Source of the DNA: CAZESS01 sp964414415
GTDB lineage: Archaea > Thermoplasmatota > E2 > UBA202 > DSCA01
Reading direction: 5' to 3'
Assembly: GCA_964414415.1 (NCBI GenBank)
Contig: CAYPWJ010000025.1
Location: forward strand, 1-19,277
DNA length: 19,277 nt
Shown here piece by piece: positions 13,457 to 19,277 of this stretch. Each line of letters starts with the position of its first letter. Position 1 is the first letter of the stretch. A program made the position numbers and the translations under genes. The notes under the pieces are model-generated. The model searched no databases and was not told the DNA's origin. It worked only from the letters and a program-made list of their open reading frames with translations.

Positions 13457-14485
13457 ATGATACGGCGTCCCGCGATGGCGGTGCTCCTCGCACTGCTTCT
13501 CACCATCCCGGCGCTCACGCAGCACCCCGGGGTGGCGTCCGTCACAGACAGCGGAGCGAAGCGCTTTCGCGACGAGGCAGAGGAACCCCGGGTGGCGGGG
13601 GAGCCCTCCGCGAGCGAGGCATCGGCTGCCGGAGAGACGACGCTGCACTGGCTCTGGCACGACGGCCGCCCGCGGAGCTACTGGCTGCACGTCCCGGCCG
13701 GATTCGATGGCACCCCGCGGCCGCTCCTCGTCGTCCTGCACGCCGGCGGTGGCTATCCGGTGCGGATGGCGGCCAAGACCGGGTTCACCGAGAAAGCGGA
13801 GAAGGAAACCTTCATCGTGGCCTACCCTCGCGGGATATACCGCTGGGCGCCGTGGTGGCGTATGTGGAACGGTGGCTACTGCTGCGGCGTCGCATACGAG
13901 CGCCAGGTCGACGACGTTGGGTTCATCGCGGCGATGATTGAACAGCTGCGCGGGAAGCTGGCGGTCAACGGCAGCCGGATATACGTTGCCGGGCACTCCA
14001 ACGGGGCCATCCTGGCGTATCGCGTCGCGGCGGAGCTGTCGGACATCGTGGCCGCGGTGGGACCGGTCGCCGGCTCGGTCGGCGGGACGGCCAGCACGGA
14101 CAGCCCGCTCTGGGTCATCCCGGAGCCGGAGCACCCTGTCTCCGTGATTCATTTCCACGGGCTGCTCGACGAAAACGTGCCCTACGACGGCGGCCACGGC
14201 AACAACACCAGCGGGACGGGCACGGACCTGCCGGTCAACGTCTCCATCGGCTTCTGGGTCCGGCACAACAACTGCAGTCGTGAGCCACAGCGATGGACAA
14301 GCGAGAGCGGCAACGTCACACGAGATACCTACCACGGCGGCGACAGCGGCACCGAGGTAACGCTCTACACAATCCGCAATGGCGGTCACGGGTGGCCCGG
14401 TTCCTCAATGGGCGACCGACCATCAGAGGAGATATCCGCAACCGACGTCATGTGGGCGTTTTTCCAGGCGCATCCTCGGCGCTGA
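13457..14485 (+). CDS. secreted LpqC / PHB-depolymerase / feruloyl-esterase family hydrolase
   Basis: A 342-residue protein with signal peptide MIRRPAMAVLLALLLTIPAL and a low-complexity linker to about residue 60. The alpha/beta hydrolase domain shows the family's pattern: LVVLHAGGGY at 91-100 (oxyanion hole), WNGGYCCG at 137-144 with the cysteine pair, nucleophile Ser181 in GHSNGA, Asp238 in HFHGLLDENVPY and His311 in NGGHGWPG. Relatives cut polyhydroxybutyrate, ferulate esters or other acyl polymers, so the substrate is open. It follows the PAF-acetylhydrolase-like gene on the same strand; the two give a small secreted esterase cluster. GTG 13430 upstream is in frame but would misplace the signal peptide. 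Confidence 0.87.
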   Translation: MIRRPAMAVLLALLLTIPALTQHPGVASVTDSGAKRFRDEAEEPRVAGEPSASEASAAGETTLHWLWHDGRPRSYWLHVPAGFDGTPRPLLVVLHAGGGYPVRMAAKTGFTEKAEKETFIVAYPRGIYRWAPWWRMWNGGYCCGVAYERQVDDVGFIAAMIEQLRGKLAVNGSRIYVAGHSNGAILAYRVAAELSDIVAAVGPVAGSVGGTASTDSPLWVIPEPEHPVSVIHFHGLLDENVPYDGGHGNNTSGTGTDLPVNVSIGFWVRHNNCSREPQRWTSESGNVTRDTYHGGDSGTEVTLYTIRNGGHGWPGSSMGDRPSEEISATDVMWAFFQAHPRR

Positions 14486-14651
14486 CGCCGCCGCTCGATC
14501 GGGCTGTCGGGTGCCTACCGCCTGCTCCGCGTCGATGCCCCGGTAGCCTGCTTCATTGCGGTGTCCCCATCGACCGTGATTGCCCCATAGATGGGCGCTA
14601 CAGAGAGGATACCCGGGCAGCAGCCTGCTTTGCTATCAATCTGGAGAAAAG
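14486..14651. other. non-coding gap with one short hairpin
   Basis: I see no convincing gene here. CTACCG (14515-14520) can pair with CGGTAG (14541-14546). Open frames that cross the gap are continuations of antisense frames without family resemblance. Confidence 0.4.
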
Positions 14652-14659
14652 TTAAATAA
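14652..14659 (+). promoter_or_regulatory. TATA box of the Ig-like protein-sfsA unit
   Basis: TTAAATAA, centred 24-25 bases before ATG 14680. It supports the second of two in-frame ATGs as a leaderless start. Confidence 0.5.
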
Positions 14660-14679
14660 GAGGGGCAGGTTGAATGGTG

Positions 14680-15078
14680 ATGCAACGGGTAGTTATCTGT
14701 GCGGCAGTTGCCGTCGCGCTCGTCATTCCGGCACTCGGGCTGGTGGAGGCCGACCCTGCACCGCAACAGGGCGTCGAGATCGTTACCCCTGAGGCTGCCG
14801 TGTACGTCATGGGCGTCCGGCTGGTGCCGCTGCCGGAAACACCGCGTCCCTTCAAAGCCATCGTCATCGGCGCGATAACGGCGGAGGCGACCACCGATAC
14901 AGCTGGAGAGATATCCTTTTACGTCGACGGGGAGCTGCAGCATACCGACAGCGAGGCGCCGTACACCTGGGTGTGGGATACCGGGCTGCAGCCGCCGCCC
15001 ATCCATACGCTGCGAGCCGAGGGCGGTGAGCAGAGTGACGAAATCGGTGTACTCTACGTCAATCCCTTCGGCCGCTGA
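14680..15078 (+). CDS. small exported protein with an Ig-like domain
   Basis: A 132-residue protein. Residues 1-24 are a signal peptide (MQRVVICAAVAVALVIPALG). The rest resembles the Ig-like fold seen in many archaeal surface proteins: VEIVTPEAAVYVMGVRLVPL, KAIVIGAITAEA, ISFYVDGELQHTDSEAPYTW and a final HTLRAEGG strand. Such modules usually form part of larger adhesins or secreted enzymes; here one stands alone. It has no catalytic motif and no anchor. ATG 14674, two codons earlier, is an alternative start. The sfsA reading frame begins three bases after its stop, so the two are probably co-transcribed although they have no evident functional link. Confidence 0.72.
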   Translation: MQRVVICAAVAVALVIPALGLVEADPAPQQGVEIVTPEAAVYVMGVRLVPLPETPRPFKAIVIGAITAEATTDTAGEISFYVDGELQHTDSEAPYTWVWDTGLQPPPIHTLRAEGGEQSDEIGVLYVNPFGR

Positions 15079-15081
15079 TAC

Positions 15082-15799
15082 ATGCCGGCCAGTCTGCTTC
15101 GTCTTGGCAACGCGGTTCAATGCACCATCATCGAGCGGGTTAATCGGTTCGTCGTCGCCGTGGACATCGACGGCAGGCGGCAGCAAGCCTGGATCAACAA
15201 CACCGGACGGCTGACCGGCTTCATGCAGCCGGGCTTGAAGGCCTACTGCCTGCCGAGAGAAGAAGGAAAGACGGACACCCGGCTGTTTGCCGTGGCGGAT
15301 GGCGACACGGCGGCGCTGATAGACACACGCCTCCAGATGATGCCTTCGGCGGGCTGTCCGGCACCGTTTTCTGCCCTGGCTCGCCGGCTGCGCCTTCGAG
15401 AAGCGGGATGCGTTGCTCGGTGAATCCCGTATCGACTACCTGCTTGCCTGTGGGGAGGAGAGATGCTACCTGGAGGTGAAGAGCGCCGTGCTCCGCTCGG
15501 ATCGGACGGCGATGTACCCGGATTGTCCATCGAGGCGCGGACGGCGGCACGTTGCCGAGCTCGTTGCGCATGCGGAGCAGGGCGGCAGGGCGACGCTGTT
15601 GTTTGTGGCGGCGCTCCCCGGAGTGTCGGCTGTTACACCAAACCGCGCGGCCGATGAAACGCTTGCCGGGTTGATTGCGGATGCGGATGCAGCAGGGGTA
15701 TCCATCCGGGCCATCGGGCTCTGCTATCTCCCGGGCGAGGGTTCCATCGCGCTGTTTGACGGGGAGATGTCGGTGCGGCTGACCGGCGACCCTTCGTGA
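15082..15799 (+). pseudogene. sfsA: sfsA homologue interrupted by a frameshift
   Basis: SfsA-family proteins contain a nucleic-acid-binding N-terminal domain and a PD-(D/E)xK-type C-terminal domain. The N-terminal part (ATG 15082, MPASLLRLGNAVQCTIIERV, then NNTGRLTGFMQPG and AALIDTRLQ) is in one frame; that frame runs on as unrelated sequence to a stop at 15421. The C-terminal part (LPWLAGCAFEKRDALLGESR, IDYLLACG, CYLEVKSAVLRSD, RRGRRH) is in the +1 frame and ends TGA 15797-15799. The switch must lie around ATGATG at 15337-15342, because the second frame has a TGA at 15338-15340. Removing one base there would give 238 residues, a normal SfsA length. The catalytic-type Asp and ExK residues are intact, so the break is recent, a sequence error, or programmed. 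Confidence 0.82.
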
Positions 15800-15811
15800 G
15801 ACGGCACCGGT

Positions 15812-15858
15812 TCAGAAGGAGGGAGGGGAACAAGGGCAAGGAGGAAAACAGAAAAATA
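15812..15858 (+). other. polypurine tract
   Basis: About 47 bases after sfsA are almost only A and G on the plus strand, with few interruptions. On the other strand it is a pyrimidine tract. It has no coding potential; it may affect DNA structure or act in 3' end formation. Confidence 0.35.
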
Positions 15859-15885
15859 GGTGGACCCTCATTCCCCCTGATGTCT

Positions 15886-15931
15886 TATAATTTATTAACA
15901 CTATAGCAAGGGCCATATATAATATTTATGG
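15886..15931. promoter_or_regulatory. orphan TATA-like elements and an interrupted palindrome upstream of taw1
   Basis: TTATAATTTATTAAC at 15886-15900 and a TATATAAT core inside CCATA(n9)TATGG at 15913-15931 lie too far from ATG 16010 for a leaderless start. The second would initiate near 15944, giving a leader of about 65 bases or a small RNA. Function is unknown. Confidence 0.35.
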
Positions 15932-15979
15932 TTAATTCTCCTATTGCCTCATTACATATCGATTGCATACCGGACAAGG

Positions 15980-15987
15980 TTTATTAA
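15980..15987 (+). promoter_or_regulatory. TATA box of the taw1-DUF401 operon
   Basis: TTTATTAA, centred 26-27 bases before ATG 16010. It supports ATG 16010 rather than the in-frame ATG 15998 or TTG 15944. Confidence 0.55.
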
Positions 15988-16009
15988 CGGAACTGCGATG
16001 GCAGCATAC

Positions 16010-16936
16010 ATGGACGACCGGTTCCGGCGCATCCTGAAAAAGCAGGGCTACGCTGTGGTTGGACGACACTCCGCCGTGAAACATTGCCACTGGCTCCGCA
16101 AGTCACTGCTCCACGGCGAGGTCTGCTACAAGCAGACGTTCTACGGCATCGAAAGCCACCGCTGCATGCAGATGACACCCACCGCGGCCCACTGCACCCA
16201 GAAATGCCTGTTCTGCTGGCGCTACCAGGGATTCACCGAGGCCGACATCGCCGAGGACGAGGCCGACGAGCCAGAGCAGGTGTTCGAGGAAAGCCTCAAG
16301 GCGCACCGGCAGCTGGTCTCCGGTTTTAGAGGAGACGAGCGCTGCTCCGACGATGCATGGCGCGAGGCACGGCAGCCGAAACATGTCGCCTGCTCCCTGA
16401 TAGGCGAGCCCACACTCTACCCATATCTGAGTGACTTCTTTGACATCTGCCACCGGCACGGTATGAGCACGTTCCTGGTCACGAATGGAACGAGGCCAGA
16501 TGTGCTTGCCGGTCTTGACACGCTGCCGTCGCAGCTCTACGTCTCGGTCTGTGCACCCACCAAGGAGCTCTACCGGAAGGTGTGCTGCCCACTCATCCCG
16601 GATGGATGGAACCGGCTCATGAAGACACTCGAGGAGCTGCCGTCCCTCGACACACGGACGGTAATCAGGCACACCCTGATGGACGGCTGGAATCTCGGGC
16701 ACGAACGACAATACGCGGCGCTGGACGCGACGGCGGAGCCCTGGTTCGTAGAGCCGAAAGGCTACGTCCACGTAGGCGAGGCACGCACCCGGATGACGAT
16801 GGACAACATGCCCTCCCATGAGCAGATTCGTGATTTCGCAGACCGGCTCGGCAGGCACCTTGGCTACGATCTCCTGGATGAACGGGAGGTATCCCGCGTC
16901 GCGCTGCTGGGGCATGGCAGGGAGCGAATGCTATGA
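16010..16936 (+). CDS. taw1: S-adenosylmethionine-dependent tRNA 4-demethylwyosine synthase
   Basis: The 308-residue radical SAM enzyme condenses N1-methylguanosine-37 of tRNA-Phe with pyruvate carbons to make 4-demethylwyosine, the tricyclic core of wyosine. The start MDDRFRRILKKQGYAVVGRH aligns with the N-terminus I recall for the Methanocaldococcus enzyme. Cys26, Cys39 and Cys52 would hold the extra Fe-S cluster and Cys62, Cys66 and Cys69 (CTQKCLFC) the radical SAM cluster; these are the positions reported for that enzyme. LIGEPTLYPYL and PKGYVHVGEAR are also family motifs. It uses flavodoxin-like electrons in other systems; none is encoded nearby. The gene overlaps the next by four bases. 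Longer in-frame starts exist at 15998 and 15944 but the TATA box and alignment favour 16010. Confidence 0.94.
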   Translation: MDDRFRRILKKQGYAVVGRHSAVKHCHWLRKSLLHGEVCYKQTFYGIESHRCMQMTPTAAHCTQKCLFCWRYQGFTEADIAEDEADEPEQVFEESLKAHRQLVSGFRGDERCSDDAWREARQPKHVACSLIGEPTLYPYLSDFFDICHRHGMSTFLVTNGTRPDVLAGLDTLPSQLYVSVCAPTKELYRKVCCPLIPDGWNRLMKTLEELPSLDTRTVIRHTLMDGWNLGHERQYAALDATAEPWFVEPKGYVHVGEARTRMTMDNMPSHEQIRDFADRLGRHLGYDLLDEREVSRVALLGHGRERML

Positions 16937-18147
16937 GTGAGCTGCTATCGCTTGCGGCGCTGGCCATCTCGTTTTCCGTCATCATCGTTCTGGTAGCCAA
17001 CAGAAAAAATTTCGGCGTTGCCATGGTGCTCGGCGCGTTGCTGCTCGGGCTGCTCGCCCGTCCGGCTGAGGTGCCGGGCATCCTCTACGAGACGGTGACA
17101 GACTGGCAGGTGTTGACCCTCGTGGCCATCGTCATCTTCATCAAGATATTCGCCACCGTACTGCAGGACACCGGCCAGATACCGCTGGTCATCGATCACC
17201 TTAAGCGAGCCATCCCGGAGCGAGGAATGCTTGCCGCAATCCCCTTTATATTTGGGCTGTTGCCCATCCCCGGCGGAGCGCTGCTGTCGGCACCCATGGT
17301 GGACGAGCAGGGGAAAAAACTCAAGGTTGACAGAGAAGGACGGACGTTCCTCAACCTGTGGTTCCGGCACATCGGCTTCCTCATCTTTCCGCTGTCAACG
17401 GCCCTCGTGGTGATGTCGCAGGTCTCCGAAGTCAGCATCAACCGGCTCATCGTCATCCAGGCCCCGCTTTTCATGATCGCCGCCGGGGTGGGCACCCTCT
17501 ACATCTTCCGCCTCTCGAAAAAAAGAGAGGCGGAGCCCGCTGAGGACCGCCACATCCTGAGCATCCTGATGGAGACAGGGGTCAACTTCCTGCCGCTCAT
17601 CGTTACCATCGCCGTTGCCTTCACGCTGGCCGAAGTCACACACCTCAACGTTGCGCTGCTCGTAGCCCTTCCCACCGGGATATCGCTGTCGCTGCTGCTC
17701 TATACCGGCGACGGGCGCGGGACAATGCTCAGAGAGGGATTCTCCCCGCTGCTCGGCCTCGCCATCTTCGGCATCATGCTGTACCGCGACATGGCCTTCG
17801 CGTCGGGAGTCACCGACGCGGTGGCCGGATATCTGCAGGGAAGCGCCGCCTCGCCGCTGCTCATCATTCCCGTGCTGTCCTTCGCCATCGGGTTTGTGAC
17901 CGCTCACAACATGGCAGCTATTCCGCTCGTATATGCAATGGTTGCATCGATGATAGGCACCGACATCAGCCTCGTAAGCCTGCTCTACGTGTCGTCGTTC
18001 ATGGGCTACCTTATCTCGCCGCTGCATCTCTGTGTCGTGGTCACCTACGAGTACTTCAAGCCCCACTTTGTGCAGCTCTACAAGCTCATGGCGCCGCCGG
18101 CCGTGCTCCTCACCGTCATCGCGGTGGTGCTGCTCCCGCTCTACTAG
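16933..18147 (+). CDS. DUF401-family integral membrane protein, putative transporter
   Basis: A 404-residue protein with about ten to eleven hydrophobic segments. LLPIPGGALLSAPMVDEQG at about 111-129 and the later SFAIGFVTAHNMAAIPLVYA and SSFMGYLISPLHLCVV stretches are the hallmarks of the DUF401 (TIGR00529) family within the ion transporter superfamily, found in archaea and thermophilic bacteria. Two re-entrant hairpin-like PGG and SPLH regions fit a symporter with inverted repeats, but no substrate is known. The ATG overlaps the taw1 stop (ATGA), so translation is coupled to tRNA modification for unclear reasons. The stop lies nine bases from the stop of the converging C25 peptidase gene. 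Confidence 0.85.
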   Translation: MSELLSLAALAISFSVIIVLVANRKNFGVAMVLGALLLGLLARPAEVPGILYETVTDWQVLTLVAIVIFIKIFATVLQDTGQIPLVIDHLKRAIPERGMLAAIPFIFGLLPIPGGALLSAPMVDEQGKKLKVDREGRTFLNLWFRHIGFLIFPLSTALVVMSQVSEVSINRLIVIQAPLFMIAAGVGTLYIFRLSKKREAEPAEDRHILSILMETGVNFLPLIVTIAVAFTLAEVTHLNVALLVALPTGISLSLLLYTGDGRGTMLREGFSPLLGLAIFGIMLYRDMAFASGVTDAVAGYLQGSAASPLLIIPVLSFAIGFVTAHNMAAIPLVYAMVASMIGTDISLVSLLYVSSFMGYLISPLHLCVVVTYEYFKPHFVQLYKLMAPPAVLLTVIAVVLLPLY

Positions 18148-18156
18148 TATACCCGT

Positions 18157-19277
18157 CTAGTAACCGCCGATTTCGAGGGACGGGTCACCGAGCAGAGCCC
18201 ACTGCTGCACGATCTTGCAGTCGATGCGGTCCTCCATCGGCGGGAACTTGTTCATGTAGTAGGCCTGGTCCTGCGCGTGCGCCATGCCGAGCGTGTCGTA
18301 GCCCTCGCTGACCGCCTGGAAAAACTTGATCTCCATGTAGCGACCGCGTTTCTCGAGGCAGTCCCATCCCGGCTCACCGTAGCCATAGCCGGTGTTGGCG
18401 ATGGTTGCGACGGCTCCGCCGCCGAACTTACGGGCAAGCCACCATCCCCAGCTCTCCGGCGACCATTCGGAGTGATAATATACATCCTTGATATGGCGGA
18501 ATTTGAGGAGATTGAGCAGACTGACGTTGAACTGGCTGTTGTGGCAGCCGCCGACGATAGTCACGGGACACTCACCCTCGTTTGACAGGTCGGGGAACCG
18601 CGACACGTCGATACCGATCCATTTTGAATGATTCTTTGGGGGATGGGTCGCCCAGCTCATCGGGTTGCCGTGACCGGAGAAATGCACGAAGCCGGCTCCC
18701 TGGCTGATGGCCGACACGACGTCGTCAGCGCTTTCAAGGGTTCCAGTGGACGTCCACAGGAAGTCAGACGTGTAGCCGTCGAGATAGTTGAAGGCAGCCT
18801 CGGTTGCCAGTTCACCCTCATAGTAGGAAATGCTGCCATTATCGGCGCTGTCCGGGTAGGTGTCGCCGGCGATGCCGACGAAGCGTTTCGCCCAGTCGCT
18901 GTCCGCCGCGGTTGTCTCGTAGGTGATGATCTTCTCAACCATCTTCGTGACTTCGTAGCTGTTCCGGCAGGCGAGGCGGCCAACCGCCACGTCAGGATAC
19001 ATGTCAAGCGTGTCCTTTCCTCCCAGTTCCCACTCGGCGAATATGCCGTTGTCGTTGCTGTCCCAGGTAGCGAAGGTCACGTCGCCGCCATCCTGTCTGT
19101 AGATGTCGGCGAAATAGAGATCACTCAGATACGCGGTCTCGTCCGAGCCATCCTCAAGATGGCTGTACCGCACGGGGCACCACCACTGCTCCTGCAGGAG
19201 GCCGCCGTGGCGGCCGCCGACCAGCATGACGTAGGTGACGCCCCAGTCCTCCAGCGCGTTTTTGATGAAGTACTTGA
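18157..19277 (-). CDS. C25 (gingipain-type) cysteine peptidase, N-terminus beyond the window
   Basis: The open frame reaches the right edge; before the ATG at 19227 it continues KYFIKNALEDWGVTYV, which belongs to the conserved domain, so that ATG is internal. Family C25 has a caspase-like fold. Visible are the strand YVMLVGGRHG, PDVAVGRLACRN, the catalytic His in VHFSGHGNP and the catalytic Cys in VTIVGGCHNSQFN (His186 and Cys228 counted from 19227), and the closing WALLGDPSLEIGGY. About 372 residues are visible. Archaeal members are usually secreted and carry signal peptides and C-terminal sorting or beta domains; here the protein ends right after the catalytic domain. It likely degrades extracellular protein. 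Its 3' end nearly touches the DUF401 gene. Confidence 0.88.
   Translation of the reverse strand, partial: KYFIKNALEDWGVTYVMLVGGRHGGLLQEQWWCPVRYSHLEDGSDETAYLSDLYFADIYRQDGGDVTFATWDSNDNGIFAEWELGGKDTLDMYPDVAVGRLACRNSYEVTKMVEKIITYETTAADSDWAKRFVGIAGDTYPDSADNGSISYYEGELATEAAFNYLDGYTSDFLWTSTGTLESADDVVSAISQGAGFVHFSGHGNPMSWATHPPKNHSKWIGIDVSRFPDLSNEGECPVTIVGGCHNSQFNVSLLNLLKFRHIKDVYYHSEWSPESWGWWLARKFGGGAVATIANTGYGYGEPGWDCLEKRGRYMEIKFFQAVSEGYDTLGMAHAQDQAYYMNKFPPMEDRIDCKIVQQWALLGDPSLEIGGY

Noticed and set aside
13418..14389. Minus-strand open frame of 323 codons opposite the LpqC-like gene
   Set aside because: Composition is Val/Arg/Ala-rich shadow of the real hydrolase, which has a full catalytic triad and signal peptide.
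1..19277. CRISPR array, insertion sequence, integrase or defence system
   Set aside because: No regularly spaced repeats, terminal inverted repeats, transposase, integrase or Cas-like motifs were seen in any frame.

Overview
The window reads as a stretch of a euryarchaeal chromosome, most likely from a heterotrophic, sediment- or marine-type archaeon of the Thermoplasmatota or a related lineage. Archaeal identity rests on GatE (the archaeal Glu-tRNA(Gln) amidotransferase subunit), Taw1 (archaeal wyosine synthesis), an endonuclease Q homologue, an initiator tRNA-Met with a bulge-helix-bulge intron, and TATA boxes centred about 26 bases before many start codons. That spacing implies leaderless or nearly leaderless mRNAs. 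The lineage is an inference from the mix of secreted proteins (PKD, NosD-like beta-helix, Ig-like, C25 peptidase) and is much less certain. Most genes are GC-rich; the partial gene at the left edge and the NosD-like gene look more AT-rich.

Layout, left to right. A 3' gene fragment (+, 1-258) converges on an exported rhodanese with two PKD-like domains (-, 286-1428). A minus-strand cluster follows: an ACT-domain protein (3065-3673), an NSS-family sodium:solute symporter (1584-3035, apparently starting at AUA) and a 33-residue MetS-like small subunit one base downstream (1481-1582). A secreted NosD-like beta-helix protein (+, 3749-4924) runs tail to tail with a ribbon-helix-helix protein (-, 4931-5173). 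Next on the minus strand is a repair pair with overlapping genes, endonuclease Q (5866-7068) and RNase HII (5216-5875), then Hsp20 (7149-7748). A two-gene unit of a membrane-anchored unknown protein (9671-10381) and GatE (7806-9671) closes the minus-strand half.

From 10.5 kb the plus strand dominates: the intron-containing initiator tRNA-Met (10531-10635); a split YeeE/YedE sulfur permease pair (10745-11269, 11270-11812); two secreted serine hydrolases, one like PAF-acetylhydrolase (11865-13382) and one of the LpqC/PHB-depolymerase type (13457-14485); a small exported Ig-like protein (14680-15078) closely followed by a frameshifted sfsA (15082-15799); and Taw1 (16010-16936) overlapping a DUF401 membrane protein (16933-18147). 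A partial C25 (gingipain-type) peptidase runs in from the right edge on the minus strand (18157-19277).

Functional themes are uptake of amino acids and reduced sulfur, secreted hydrolysis, tRNA biology (GatE, Taw1, tRNAi) and DNA repair (EndoQ with RNase HII). I see no CRISPR array, insertion sequence, phage module or obvious defence island. The most unusual items are the probable AUA start of the NSS transporter, its tiny partner gene, the EndoQ/RNase HII overlap with PCNA-box-like tails, the intron in the initiator tRNA and the sfsA frameshift.
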